64,000 nt of DNA from Euborellia annulipes (GCA_023213315.1 JAKCPI010010626.1:1-64000); one strand, 5' to 3'. Positions 31,736-43,720 are shown, numbered from the stretch's first letter. Translations and numbers: made by a program. Notes: generated by a model from the sequence alone, not told the origin.

Positions 31736-34712
31736 TCTTCATCCTGATGTTTTTGATTTTAGTGTTAAAGAGGGAATATTTAATTAATTAAAGGGTTGAT
31801 TTTGTTTGGTTAGAGCGTGTGAGAGAACTTTTAATATATTAAATTGTCTTTTTATATTTTTTTGTCCACATTTTTTTACTTGATATATCAACCTAAAATT
31901 TTTTTTTCATTTTATTTAAATCTCAACCAAAAACATAGGAGATGAAATCAAAATAAGAGAAAGTAAAAATCCGCCTCACTTTTCTTATTTATATAAAAAT
32001 GAGGAAATATTTTCACTTAAATAAAACCCCTACAGAATTTTATTTGTTTCATATATCCTCGCTTTTATATAAATCAGAAAAGAGAGGCGCATTGTTTTGA
32101 TTTCTCCTCAACCCTAGTCAAAAATAACGCGCTTTTTTGCATCTCCGAACATTAAATGACATCTTTAAATGATTTATTAAAAATTAACATTTTTAATACT
32201 ATGACACCCTTGTGTCATCTTCATAAGTGATTTCCCACATGAGTGTCAACGTAATATACAGGTCCAAATGCCTTTACACATACGCATATTAAAATTTTTT
32301 CAAAACATCAAAAAAAATTTCAAGTACCTAAATTATCTTTAAATAAAAATTTTATTTCTTTTGATATCTTTTAATAAGAAAGAGAGATTCTAAAAGATTT
32401 TTTCTTTTCCAGATTTGTGGATGTGTGTGTGTGTGAGTGCCTCGCCAGTGCAAGTGGACTTTGAAGCGGAGAAGCTGAGAGTAACGACTGCATGGAGCTG
32501 GAGTGACCTTCAGTACTCCGGGAGCTAAATATTTCATACTCTGGTAATAACATATAAACTTATTTAATAATACTAATGAAGGAAACATTTTGGCTTAAGA
32601 GTGTATCATTATCATCTATTGGTATCAACTCATCGAATTTTGTTTTGAAGCTTTTAACATACACAGTAAGTATGTAGAAAGGTAAAAATTTATCCTTTTG
32701 AGGCTTCGTACGCCACTGTTTATTTGAAATTGTGGTGAGTGATCAAATTTAACAATTTTTTCTGCATTTTTATATTAAATTTGTTACAACCGCGAATTCA
32801 TTTTTAAAAAGTGAAATGCAAATAAAAAATAAAGAAGTCTTCAAGATTAATTTTGAAAGCACCAAAACTTTAAAAGTAAGTAAATTTTCATTAAGTGATA
32901 AAATCAAAATATAGAAACTAATATTTATTTTTTTTTTTTAGGTAAAGGTGAGGTTCGGTGGGCTATAAGGGGAGGAGGAGGCCCAAAAGAAGAAAAAACA
33001 ATTCTTTTTTTTTTAGGTAAATTAATAATCTCTTCACAAGATTTTTTTTTTCTTAAAAATATAGAGTGGCTGGTCGCACCAGATTCAATTTGCTTATTTT
33101 TGTCATTTATATGGATAGAGAAGAGAAGAGATAGGTAAGGGAAAATAAAAAACATTATACAAGAAAAAATAAATAAAATGTAGAGAAAATATTTAGAACG
33201 GTATTGAATAACTTCATTTTTTATATAATGTTTTTTATATGTATAATTTTTGTAAAAATTTTCTATTTGGACCGAATAGTAATATTTCTTATGAAAGGCC
33301 GGGCTTAGGCTAATTTTCTTTTTTTTTTTTATAATAGAGACTTTTTTCTAGTTTATTCTTTGTAATTCACATCCAAAAAATATGTATTTCTCTTTTAAAA
33401 GTATTATTAATACTATGAGATTTGAACTTAGCTTAAAGCTTAATGTCTCGAACCCTTTTGCTAAGGGTAACTTTATATAATTCATAGAAAGGTGGCTTCC
33501 GCCATTAAAACTAAGCTCAACTATTATATATAGTATTATATCAGCAGCTTGCACTTCCCTCCCTACCTTTATCAAGGTTGTCTATATATATATTGCTCTT
33601 CCTCGAATAAATGGTCGTTTCTGTTTCCTGACCCTCGCTATATGTTAAGATTCTTAGGCCTTTTCGAGGAATTTATTAGAGAATAAACCAAAGGAGAAAT
33701 CCACCAATGTTTTAAAGAGAACAAATGTTTTCTTAATAAACAATTCTTTTCTTAAAAATAATTACCCCAAGGGAATTGTCTTACATATGCATAATTCTCC
33801 TTAGATATTAATTAAAAACATGACCAATTAATCGAAAAATTCCATGTGATTTGGGTTTTCTATCTTTATATGTATAATGTGTAAAAAAGGCTTCAGCTAG
33901 AGGCGCCTTCCACCGCCGGAGCTTGAGCATTGTAACGGTTTTTTGTTGCGTTACGTGATCATTTCTGCCAATTCACACTACTGTAAGCCGCGTAAAAGAA
34001 TTTCGTTCCAAAATAATCTTGCTATTTTTGCGATTTAACACTTGATTTTATTATTGGTTAGTAAGTAATTTTAATGATATAATAGATATACTACATCTTC
34101 GAAAATTTTAACCAAATATCAATCAATTTTTTAGCATTAACAATTTCAAATAAATAATAAACGACTTTGGCGATTTCAAATGTCCTGTTGGAAATTCATT
34201 TTTACCTAAAGATTGAATAACATCAAAGTAATATTTCTTATGAAAAATTGACTTCTCTCCCTAGCAAACCAAAAAAAAAAGATACATGATATATGATCAT
34301 TTCAATATAGCTTATTTGAAATATTTCCTTAATCCGATGACAAATATTTTCTGATCTGAGAACACATAGACATCCGAAAAAATAAATAACTTTTTATTAG
34401 ACTAATATCTCTGATTTATAGAAAATTTAAATAGTAGACCTAATTTTAATTAAATTTAATATTTAACAATAGAAATTTAATTTTTAGTAGCTATAAGAAC
34501 TTGTTTTTTGGGCATATGAGGACATTTAGACCTTTTCTATTTTTTATTTAAATTAATTGGTAGGCACTATAATATATTTAAATTTTGTTTCAAATCAAGA
34601 AGCTAATCGCTGACTGATATCGTAATAAAAATAAATAAATATTTAAATAAAGGGCAATTGTCCCAGTACTTTAGAAAATTAATCTTAAATATTATATAAA
34701 TAGCCACAGATG
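31736..34712. other. Long AT-rich spacer
   Basis: Apart from the exon-like block at 32404-32543, no repeat family or exon was recognised. The part at 33893-34012 resembles 57040-57175 (GTTACGT...CAATTCAC...TTCGTTCCAAAA) and may be a diverged short repeat with an A tail. Confidence 0.35.
32404..32543. other. Exon-like GC-rich block, strand unresolved
   Basis: This island of higher GC lies in AT-rich DNA. On plus, TTTTTTCTTTTCCAG is a good acceptor and one frame stays open for about 45 codons (SASPVQVDFEAEKLR...) to a TAA before a weak donor. On minus, an acceptor-like TTATTACCAG precedes a serine-rich frame (EYEIFSSRSTEGHSSS...) that runs to a stop. It contains a short GT run. Both readings look exon-like but neither is recognised, and they cannot both be coding. 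It could equally be fragmentary repeat DNA. Confidence 0.2.
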
Positions 34713-34949
34713 CATAGGCGTAGCCAGGGGGGGGGTTTGGGGGTTCAAACCCCCCATGGGACCCAAGCCATGACTAGATATTTAATACAAATTATATTTC
34801 ACATAGGGTAAGAGAAAGTAAAATATAATAATTTACTCTAGCTAAAAAAACAAACCAAAATGATTTATAAATACCCTAAAATAATCTTAAATTTTTGAAA
34901 AAAATATCTTGATCCCCCCCCCCATCAAAAATTTCTGGCTACGCCAATG
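34713..34949. mobile_element. hAT-like MITE, 237 bp, 8-bp TSD
   Basis: Ends CATAGGCGTAGCCAG and CTGGCTACGCCAATG, flanked by CACAGATG and CACAGATA (7 of 8). G- and C-rich runs lie just inside the ends. Confidence 0.85.
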
Positions 34950-35054
34950 CACAGATATATATTAAAAAAAATAAATTATTAAAGAGCAAGAATCGTTCAG
35001 AATTTTAGAACTTGCATCATCATGCTCAAAAAGTGTTTTTAAAAACAAGAGGTC

Positions 35055-35277
35055 CGTGCCTACCTCCTATACCAAACGTCGCGGGTTCGGACCCAGGCAG
35101 TCCGATGATTTTATTTAAGCCATTTTGGATACCAGATGGCTTAAATAGAAATGCCTGAACACCAAATTGATTTATTAATTACAACGGTTATCGTCAAAGT
35201 CTTAAATGGCCTAAGTTGCCGAAAAGACTGTGTGAATGTGTGTGTGAGTGTGAGTGTGAATGAGAAAAAAGTGTGAA

Positions 35278-35307
<30 letters not shown>
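35055..35307 (+). mobile_element. tRNA-derived SINE with long A tail, TSD ACAAGAGGTC
   Basis: Flanked by ACAAGAGGTC (35045-35054 and 35308-35317). Box A is missing (5' truncation), box B GGGTTCGGACCC is present, and the GTGTGAGTGTGAATGAG tail ends in about 25 A. Confidence 0.92.
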
Positions 35308-35308
<1 letters not shown>

Positions 35309-35317
35309 CAAGAGGTC

Positions 35318-36230
35318 GTAAGTTCATCCATTTTACACGAAATTGAATTTTTTTTTTTTTCTTTGGTAAAATAATTTTTTTAATTAAAATATTATATATT
35401 TAATAGGGCTCTGTTTGCAAAGATTTTTTTTTTTAATCTACTAATATAAATTTATAATAATATATGATAAAAAATATTCAATTTAAATAAATAAATAATT
35501 ATTAATAATATTTACATATTACTCGTATCATAAAGGTTATTTATGTTATACATTATTAATAAAATCAACAACATCGTAAAAAAAAGTATATATCTATCAG
35601 AAAATACAAATAAGTAAAATCATATTCATAATATATAAATGATATTCTATTCAACTTGATTAAATATTCTCTCATAGTTCCAGCTGTATTTTCACACTAT
35701 CTATGCATATTTTAACAAAACTTAAAAAAATAAAATAAATATATAGACGTATAAATTATTTTTTTATTTTAGAAAATAACGTAGTTTATTTATTTTCCAT
35801 TTGCTAAAGGGTGAAATTAAAAATAATAAAAACACCCTCTAGGATTCATTTGGAAATGGATATTTATTTATTCAGGCATATATATATTATCATAACTATA
35901 ATACCCTATCCCTTATATATTTTTATTCCTAATTCAGTTATTTTTAATAAATTTTGTAATTCTACCACTAAATAATTATAGATTCGATATTTTAATCCAG
36001 GGGTGGTCAAACTACGGCTGACAGGCCGCATGCGGCCCGTGGACACTTACAATATTAATATTAAGATTCTTTGTCAGTGCTCATCTTTCTTTATTGAATT
36101 TATTTCTCGATATTACGATATTATTTTAATTGCTAGTAATTCATGTTATAATATGCAAAATATTATATATTGTATATATGTTGATATAGAAGTTGGCAAC
36201 AACTATATTAAAGAAAAACTCAATTGTTGA
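35318..36230. other. AT-rich spacer
   Basis: Only a scrap at 35999-36060 (CAGGGGTGGTCAAACTACGG) resembles a hAT-type terminus; it has no partner end. Confidence 0.4.
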
Positions 36231-36262
36231 AACGTTTCGGCTTTATTTTAAGGACGTGATCA
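36231..36262 (-). ncRNA. Decayed PLE-type 3' end
   Basis: The minus strand has GGACTGATCACGTCCTTAAA then AAAGCCGAAACGTTTC. It resembles the motif at 40541-40577 but the CTGANGA box is broken. Confidence 0.4.
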
Positions 36263-36375
36263 GTCCAATTATAGAGTATTAACGTTTTAATAGGAGAATT
36301 AAATTCAAGTAAGGACTATAAGGAGAATAAAACCAGCTTTAGTTTTCTCTCTCACAACTTCAATTTATTTGCAAA

Positions 36376-36407
36376 TATTTCGGCTCCTATACAGGGGCCA
36401 TCCTCAG
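36376..36407 (-). ncRNA. Hammerhead-ribozyme-like motif at PLE 3' end
   Basis: The minus strand has CTGAGGA (a valid CTGANGA), stem II GGCCCC...GGAGCC with one mismatch, then GAAATATTT. The usual C after GAAA is T here. AATAAA follows 14 nt later. Confidence 0.55.
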
Positions 36408-36773
36408 TGCATGTCTGTGAATTTAGGTAATACATTTATTTATTCATTAAAAAATATTTATTCATTATACAATTTGTAAAATTTGTTGTTAAATGTTATT
36501 TACTTACATGAATTTTTTGAGAGAGATTGTCAATTTAGTAAAAATATTCTCAAGAACAATTGAGCGCATGAGCCTCGTGTCTGGACAGTCTATGCCAGTA
36601 TATGATTTAATTAACAAGTTAATTAAAATATTAATGCACTGCTCCTCCCACCAAATCTCTTTCTTGCGCATGTCTTTTGTCTCGCTCTCACATTCTCACA
36701 TATTTCTCACAACTACATACCGGAAAAACCTCCCCAACCCCACTACTTTTTCTTATTACATTTTTATATATTA

Positions 36774-36820
36774 CTAGCTTACAATCGCTTCGCTTCGCTC
36801 GCTCCTTGTAAGCTAGTTAT
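36774..36820. repeat. Hairpin ACTAGCTTACAA / TTGTAAGCTAGT
   Basis: 12-bp arms around TCGCTTCGCTTCGCTCGC. Resembles a Helitron-type terminal hairpin but is symmetric and has no attached body. Confidence 0.6.
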
Positions 36821-36932
36821 ATATTATTAAATGTTTTTTCAATTTTTCTTTTTGCATTTTAAACAATTTATTTTTATTTTTGTTTTTAATAAATCTCACA
36901 CGCGCATAATTTCCTTCCTTCCCCAATTTGTT

Positions 36933-37087
36933 TCATTTAAAAAATGATATGAAATGTAGGCAGATCCCTTCAGTATCGGTCTGGAGATTTACCGCCCTAT
37001 CTCTGTTGATATAGATATGGCATTTCTCTAAAAATTCTCTCTTGTCCCCGTCTCGTTCGGAAGTTAAAATCTTTACACTATCAAAGT
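36933..37087 (-). pseudogene. PLE GIY-YIG endonuclease, C-terminal remnant
   Basis: In frame: FDSVKILTSERDGDKREFLE followed by KCHIYINRDRAVNLQTDTEG. The FDSVKIL start and following charged helix match the C-terminal part of the PLE nuclease at 15333-15635 (FDSVKILGFETNTFKRLTQE). The catalytic YIG part is lost by truncation at the junction with the inverted tail. It belongs to a PLE family different from the 11-16 kb pair. Confidence 0.75.
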
Positions 37088-37180
37088 TGTGAGAGAGAAA
37101 AACTAAAGCTGGTTTTATTCTCCTTATCGTCCTCAACTGCGATTCCCAGCTACAAACAACTACTGTGAATTCAAGTATGA

Positions 37181-37277
37181 TACACAAGGTTTTTTGTTTC
37201 AATGATATATCTATTTAACATTAACACTTTATACGTATTTCGACACATATGGTGTCATTGAAACAAAAAACCTTGTA
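37181..37277. repeat. Short foldback, 23-bp arms
   Basis: TACACAAGGTTTTTTGTTTC and its complement enclose about 50 bp that includes TATTTCGACACATATGGTGT. Confidence 0.8.
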
Positions 37278-37964
37278 TTATATTTGCCGAAAATAAAAAA
37301 AAAATAAATATTATTTGTTTTGTAATAGAATGCTGGAACAAATTTTAAAAAAAAATCTCATCTTTAATGTTAGTCCTTTAAAATTAGGCGATAATCACAA
37401 ATTCTGCTTATAACCAAAAGCGAGAGAGCGCTATGCAGCATCTTTAGTGAATGGACTATAAAATTTCTCAAGGGAGGAATTTCATAAGTATGTTGCATAT
37501 AAAATGTTATAAAATGTAATGGAAAACTTAAAAAGCCTCTTCTATTCTCCATTAATATAAGTTAAATGGAAGTTGGGTGAAAAAAAAAAATTTGAAATTT
37601 AAACTTGAAGTATTATCATCATTTGCATACAATTCGAATAGATATACGTCTTGATTCTGGTTTAATAAAATATCAGAGCCTGAGTAAACATAAAATATGC
37701 TTTTTCCTATCAAAATCAAATAATAAAACATTTTAATTGGCATATTTTATTATTCGCGTTACTCAAATTAATTAAAAGTAAAGCTTCTTTTATCTTAAGG
37801 ACTTGTTTTTAGGCCCTCCATATATGACCTGCTGAGAATCATAGTGGCGAGAGTCCGAAATTCAACCATTCGTGAAAAGGTGTTTGAAAGTTTTATAAAC
37901 ATATAGACCTACCGGTACATTTAACACGAATGTGTTTATTAAAGCCTTTGTGGTTTGAAATATT
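37278..37964. other. AT-rich spacer
   Basis: Nothing recognised. Confidence 0.35.
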
Positions 37965-38217
37965 ATTATTAGAGGAATTTTTAATCATAGGCCACAATGA
38001 GTGAGTGAAAATAGCGGGAAAATTTGAACCTAACTTCACAGAAATGCCGACAGATGGCACTGACGTCGCTGTATATAAAAAGGCACGTAACGGAAATGAC
38101 AGTTCACTTGAGTCGGAGCAAGTGCACAGTACTTGATAACGGCTACAGAATAAGTAGTCGAAACGTTGTACAGTATTTATAATTTTATGGTCTATGATTA
38201 AAAATTCCTCTAATAAT
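37965..38217. mobile_element. TIR element with PLE-like interior, 253 bp
   Basis: 25-bp ends (ATTATTAGAGGAATTTTTAA and complement). The interior ends with TAGTCGAAACGTTGT, recalling PLE 3' ends but lacking a CTGANGA box. A minimal version is at 13656-13702. Confidence 0.75.
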
Positions 38218-38909
38218 ATACTTTTAAATAGCTGGGCCACGAATCAATAGCAATAAATGGAAATACCATATATCTTTTCGCCACTTTGCCACGTTTTAAC
38301 AACGTTTCGTAGGCTTAATTCAAAAATTGAATTTTCGGACTTTCGCTACTATGATTCTCGGCAGGCGATATGATAACTGAATAAATATTTTTGTAAATGG
38401 ATTTATATTTTTACTTTCTCTTACCTATGTATATATGTAATATATATATAGAGAGAAAGTATTGGTTCATGTCAAAAATTCGATGTCGAGATTTTGATGG
38501 ATCTTCACGTTTTGAGGTCCCCTGAATCCAAAAAAGTGGTTTTCGCGACATGGTCTGTCTGTGTGTGGGTGGGGTGTGTGTGGGTGGGTGTGTGTGTGGG
38601 TGTGTCTGTGTTCAATTTTAAGCATGAAGGAATTGAGCTATGAGGCTGAAATTTTATATTTAAGTTAAACACCCTCCTGGACCGGAAAAATAAGCTTTTA
38701 ATCAAAATCGGCCAAAGATTACTAGTACTTTACTGATGTACTTTTTCAGTTTTTTTCGATTTTCTCAAAATTTGCTCCAACGATTTTTTTTAAAATTCAA
38801 AAATCAATTATTTTTTAGATGCTCTTTAAAATGTATATTCTCATTTTGCGATTGAAATCTTCTGAAGACCACTTTACTCTTGTATTTCATAGGAAAGATA
38901 GGAGAAATG

Positions 38910-38923
38910 GTTGCCATGGTAAC
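38910..38923. promoter_or_regulatory. X-box-like palindrome GTTGCCATGGTAAC
   Basis: Perfect fit to GTNRCC-N2-RGYAAC, inside the full-length A copy. Confidence 0.5.
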
Positions 38924-39008
38924 AAAATATAAATATTTTCCCATACTTATAAATTTTACATCTGAATTCAAATGTTCCGTACTGTCGGGAACTAAATATA
39001 TGTCGACA

Positions 39009-39102
39009 CAAAAAATCTGGTGTGACAAGCACAGAACACAACTTTCGATTACCGAAGGTAAGAGAAAGTTGTGTGCTGTGCGCCAGTCACACCAGATTTT
39101 TT
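39009..39102. repeat. 3' terminal hairpin of repeat A
   Basis: Long stem AAAAAATCTGGTGTGAC...GTCACACCAGATTTTTT with inner arm ACAACTTTC...GAAAGTTGT. The loop side contains GGTAAGAGAAAGT, the complement of the motif that starts the 5' end. Confidence 0.9.
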
Positions 39103-40540
39103 CATAAAAGATATTTCAAAAATTCGCTGAGTTTTTGAAGAAGAAAGCTATACCATTTTAGATAAAAAATTTTTATTATTAAAAATGTAACCTGGGAAAG
39201 AGCAAATACAGGAGCATCAGAGAAATGGGAGCCTTTCTATGCCAAATGCCGAAGGAGACGTTTGGAACAAAATTTATGTAATAATTTGAAAAAATAAAGT
39301 GGCTGTTGTATTAAAGTATCGTCTTTTGGACCTGTAATAATTTATAAAACAATTTAACCCCGAATCTTTCAAGAAAATTTAATTCCCAGATACTTCTATA
39401 AATGTAATTTTTTTTCAACTAAAGAAGCGAATGTTTAATGATGTTATTCAGCTATATCTATATATCGAGGGCGGCCATAAATGATTTGGCCGGAGGCCTG
39501 GGCGTGGCGAGAAGACACTGGCCACAAGAGGGCGGAGAAACAGAGAGGAGATAGAATTTTCTTTTCTATTTTTTTTTTTTTGATCATTTTCTTTTTGTTC
39601 GACACTCTAACAACGTCGACGAACAAATAGAAAAATTGGTCTCGATCGAGCGACAAGCCCACCACCCTAAAAATGGCCTGAGATGTGTGAAAGGTATTAA
39701 GGGTGGGTTGAATTGGTTGGGGTGGGGTGGGTGGGGGGAGTGAGTGGTCGAAGATTTGTACTATGGGGCCAATTACAAGAACCACCACCCAACAGATATT
39801 GTAACGATAAGACAAGTGGCTGAGGGTGATAAGAGAGATAAGAGAGACGACCAAAAAAAAAAAAAAGAGTAAAGGGGAAGAACAACAAAGCACACTCAAA
39901 AATCTTCATCAAAATTTGTTTACTTTAGCTCTTTTTGAACTCCTTTTAAGAAATTAACTTTATTAGGTTTATTAATTTTTTTTTTTCCACCTTCTTTGAT
40001 GTCACTTATCTATAACACAGAATTTTTTAAATGTCGGTGTATAAAAAAAAAATGAAGAAAAAAAAGCATTTATTTAAAAAATAAAAGAGATAAAATCGGG
40101 AGTGGGATTAAATTCAATTAAAGATTCAAATGTATTAAAAAAAAAAAAAAAAATATGGCGAAAATTAGATTTAATTATTCAATCCACAACAAAAAACAAA
40201 CAAATAGAAAAACGAGGAAAAAAATTACTGTTTTTATAAAAATCTATGATAATCATTATCCATATAGAAAGCGCTAGCCACTCCCTTCTGGTGTGGTGTA
40301 TGATGTATATACGTAGGAGAGGGAAATTTAAAACTTTAAAATTTACAAACAGCAAGAATAAATCTGATGCATCGCCGAAGGCGAGGTCCATATTATATAA
40401 TAAGAATAGAACAAATAATTTAATTTAAAACTATGAATTTAATTTTTGTAGAAATAAAGTGCTGGTGTATTAAAACAATAGATAAAAGGACCATGCAGAC
40501 AAGTAATGTGTCTTCACGAAATAAAACTCTCTGACAAAGA
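39103..40540. other. Spacer, unassigned
   Basis: The block 39460-39800 is G/C-richer (GGGTGGGGTGGGTGGGG-type runs) but shows no splice-flanked frame. Long poly-A at 40138-40153. Confidence 0.35.
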
Positions 40541-40577
40541 GACAGTTTCGGCTTTAATTAGATAAGGCCATCTTCAG
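40541..40577 (-). ncRNA. Hammerhead-ribozyme-like motif (solo PLE end)
   Basis: The minus strand has CTGAAGA (valid CTGANGA), then GGCC...AGCC-type stem II, then GAAACTGTC, with a TTTTATTTCG tail. No coding remnant is attached. Confidence 0.55.
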
Positions 40578-40703
40578 TCCAATTGTTATTCGAAAAATAA
40601 AATTTTTTATAGACTATATTTACAAAATTTTAGTTTTTTAACTGTACAATGCTTTCAGCTCAACAATGGACTGAATGATCTTAAATAATTAAAGCCGAAA
40701 CTG

Positions 40704-40944
40704 GCTTGGTGTAGTTGGTAGCGCGCCTGCCTTGTATACCAAGGGTCGCGGGTTCTGATCCCAGGCAGTCCGATGATTTTATTTAAGTCATTTGGATACC
40801 AAATGGCTTAAATAAGAATGCCTGGACCCCCAATAGATAATTACTATATTGCTAAGTATCGTAAAAAGTTTTATATGGCCTAAGTTGCCGAAATGAGTGT
40901 GTGATTGTTAATGAGAAAAAAGAGTGAATGTTTAAAAAAAAAAA
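40704..40944 (+). mobile_element. tRNA-derived SINE with intact box A
   Basis: Box A TGGTGTAGTTGG and box B-like GGTTCTGATCC at tRNA spacing, the shared GATGATTTTATTTAAG body and a GAGAAAAAAGAGTGAATG tail with A run. Flanks GCCGAAACTG and GTCGAAACTG (40694-40703 and 40945-40954) are the duplication. Confidence 0.92.
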
Positions 40945-40954
40945 GTCGAAACTG

Positions 40955-41901
40955 TTTCATTAACTGAGAGTTATATTTCGTGGAAACACATTGCCTGGCT
41001 ACCTGTTCGTTTTGTCTATTGTTTAAATATGGATTTACTACAATAAATTTATTAAGTTCTTTATCTTCCAAAAAAAAACTTTATCCAAAAAAAATTTTCT
41101 ACATTCTAATACCTGATTTTTTTATAATTCTTTTTACCACCAATTCTCTTCTTTCTAAAAGTAAATTTATTCTTCTATTTCCTACCGTTCTCAACAGAAT
41201 TTAAATTTATTTAACGGTCTAGTCTACTCATCTTATGTTTGTTAATCTAAATGGCTTTCGTCAAATCAGCAATCATATCTACTTAAATTAATCATTCCCA
41301 CTTTATGAGTATGAATTATTTTAAGTCTCATCAGCATTTAAGACCATTAACGTATTTAAAAAATTATTTTTAAAACAATATATTGTATAATAGCCTATAT
41401 ATAGGATGTCTTTAAATTTCAGTTTATATTAATAAAAAGGCTTTTGATTTAGGTTGTGAAAACGTGTTGCTGTCTTTTTTTAAGTTGAATGAGGGAATAT
41501 TCCTATTCTTTCGCTTCGTTTTGATTTGTTTGTTCAGGATCTCGCAGTCTTTTTATATTAAGAGATTGACAACTGAAAGACAAAACTTTTCTGAATGGGA
41601 TGGAAATGTTCACATATTTGTATAACTGGTATATCATTTGGAGATTATCACTCTAATGAGTATACCATTAGGGTAACATTCAAAGTTCACAACACAAAAT
41701 CAGATGTACAAAATAATTACTCTTTAGTAGTAAAAATAGATAAAGTTGCTTCTCTTCTAAATAAGTCACTCAATCCTCAACAATACAACAATGTAGATCT
41801 TTGGTGGAAGTTCTGTAAACTAATACCTATATCTTCCCTATTCACCTGCTAGAATTCCCCACATGACTGACGGTCAAAGGTGTACAAGATGGTCAAAGGT
41901 A
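40955..41901. other. AT-rich spacer
   Basis: Nothing recognised. Confidence 0.35.
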
Positions 41902-42139
41902 CAGTCAGCGCCACAATTAAGTCCCCACCTGATAGCTTTAGCCTTAAGTAGGCTATATGGTATAGAATATGGTAAATGGTGAAATAATTTTAAAATTAAA
42001 AAGGTAAAATAAAATCATATGTTCCAGATTGTATGTTTTACTTTTTCGGTCATTAAAATTATTTCACTTTACACCATATACTATACCATATACTTAAGGC
42101 TATAGCTATCAAGTGGTGACTTAATTGTGGCGCTCACTG
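41902..42139. mobile_element. Tc1/mariner-like MITE, 238 bp, TA TSD
   Basis: Ends CAGTCAGCGCCACAATTAAG and, inverted, CAGTGAGCGCCACAATTAAG, flanked by TA. Inner CTTAAGTA...ACTTAAGG symmetry continues inward. Confidence 0.9.
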
Positions 42140-42141
42140 TA

Positions 42142-43132
42142 CAACACCCTCCCCTACTCGTATAATAGGATTTCATTTCGTTAGGAAAATTAACATAGCT
42201 CGGTCTAAAATCTCTTTTTTTTTAAATTTTATTTTTATTTTGTTAACTAATAAATATATGTATATGAATTTAATTTACTATCCAAATCAAATTTTATATT
42301 CAAAATTGATTAATATTTTTAATAAAATATCATTTTAAATATAAAAAACGCAGCCTAATTATTTGTTTGCTATTAATTTGATGTGCATTCACCCGGATTG
42401 ATAAGCGACCGCCCTGTATATTTATTTAATTTAAATTTAAACTAATTTTTATCGAGGTTAATAAATAATTCGATGTACTTTATTAAACAAAATTCATTTA
42501 AAATATTTTTTTTTATTTGTTTTAAATTCAACTTGCTTTCAATTGACTATTTAGGAAGTTTATTAAATAAGCCAAGGTAAATAAAATAATAGATAAACTA
42601 AACATTGTCCAATGAACTGTGCTAGTATGAATATATATGGATACCTGACTGTTTATTTATGAATGAGTGGACTGTTTGCCAAATGTCGACATTTGGTGAG
42701 ACATTTTGAGTGAAAATAGAAATGGGAAATGAACGGAAAACGAGAGCTTTTTGGTCAAGTGGCGAGGAACAGAACGGACAACTTCAATAAAATGATCGAA
42801 TTAATCTCACTTGGCAAAATACAATATTTAAGTCAGACAAATAGTATTGTGTCCATAGAACCCGAGTAATTATCGAATAGGATGGTGTACAGTAATAATT
42901 GGAACTTGAGAGACAGAGGGAATAGGCAAATTTATTTCTATTTAGAGAGATCGAGAACGAAAGCATTCATTAAAGTAAAATACATATTTACAATTACCAA
43001 TGAATGGATTGTTATGAAATTGAAAGTCGTACTAGTACTTATTACAAGTACTTATATTCACCATCATTTAAGATTACCTAAAATCAGACACCAAAGCTTG
43101 ATAAAAATTGATAGTGGAGTCGTCCATATATT
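42142..43132. other. AT-rich spacer
   Basis: Nothing recognised. Confidence 0.35.
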
Positions 43133-43392
43133 CAGCGGCGTAACTAGCCTTTGAGGGCGGAGGGGGGCGAAGCTCAACTAGGACGCCATTTTTTCAGTTG
43201 TAATATAATTTTAAAGAAATCTATCAATTTTTTTGACAATCTATTGAACGAATATGATAAAATCACCGTCCATGGGCTATATTTTAGATGCCCTAGGGCG
43301 CCTATGTCGGTATCGAAGGGCGCCAAAGGCTTGAAGCGCCTGGGGCGAAGGGGGCAAGCGCCCCCTTTCGCCCCCACCTAGTTACGCTACTG
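43133..43392. mobile_element. hAT-like MITE, 260 bp, perfect 8-bp TSD
   Basis: Ends CAGCGGCGTAACTAG and CTAGTTACGCTACTG, flanked by CATATATT on both sides (43125-43132 and 43393-43400). Carries GGGCGAAG- and GCGCC-rich subterminal blocks. Related to 25783-26053. Confidence 0.95.
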
Positions 43393-43529
43393 CATATATT
43401 ACGTAGCACGTTAGGGGGGGGAGAGGTCTGGATAAAACGTTACTAATTGTGACATGGAGGACCCGGGGTTTCTCTAAGTGTGACATAACAATTAAAAGTT
43501 GCATTTATAAATTAATAGTAGGTCTATAG

Positions 43530-43720
43530 CCTATATAGTGAGAAGGTATCAGATTCATTTCAAAAATTCGATGTCGAGATTTTGATAGATATAGACGTTT
43601 TGAGGTCCCCTGAGTCCTAAAAAGTGAAAAAATCTGGTGTGACAAGCACAGAACACAACTGTAGATTACCGAAGGTAAGAGAAAGTTGTGTGCTGTGCGA
43701 CCAGTCACACCAGATTTTTT
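43530..43720 (+). mobile_element. Repeat A, internally deleted
   Basis: The 5' end and first 90 bp (to CCTAAAAAGTG) are fused directly to the 3' hairpin (AAAAAATCTGGTGTGAC...). This is a deletion form that keeps both ends. Confidence 0.85.

Larger units (their letters stand above)
36310..37127 (-). mobile_element. Penelope-like element fragment joined to its own inverted 3' tail
   Basis: Minus-strand PLE: endonuclease C-terminus at 36933-37087, 3' untranslated part, hammerhead-like end at 36376-36407, then tail AAGTTGTGAGAGAGAAAACT...GGTTTTATTCTCC down to about 36310. At its 5'-truncated side the same tail appears inverted (37084-37127). The element is therefore flanked by inverted copies of its 3' end. 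Confidence 0.75.
38412..39102 (+). mobile_element. Repeat A, best full-length copy
   Basis: 691 bp from ACTTTCTCTTACC to GTCACACCAGATTTTTT. In order: 5' palindrome with AT core; TTCGATGTCGAGATTTTGAT; GGTCCCCTGAATCCAAAAAA; a GGTG-rich microsatellite-like run (38568-38615); AAATCGGCCAAAG; X-box at 38910-38923; TATGTCGACACAAAAAATCT; 3' hairpin at 39009-39102. No meaningful reading frame: nonautonomous. Confidence 0.92.

Noticed and set aside
34736..34760. GGTTCAAACCCCCC resembling box B
   Set aside because: It lies in the subterminal G/C run of a hAT-like MITE and has no box A upstream.
38505..38705. Frame with THTHPTHT repeats
   Set aside because: It is the GT-rich part of repeat A read in reverse.
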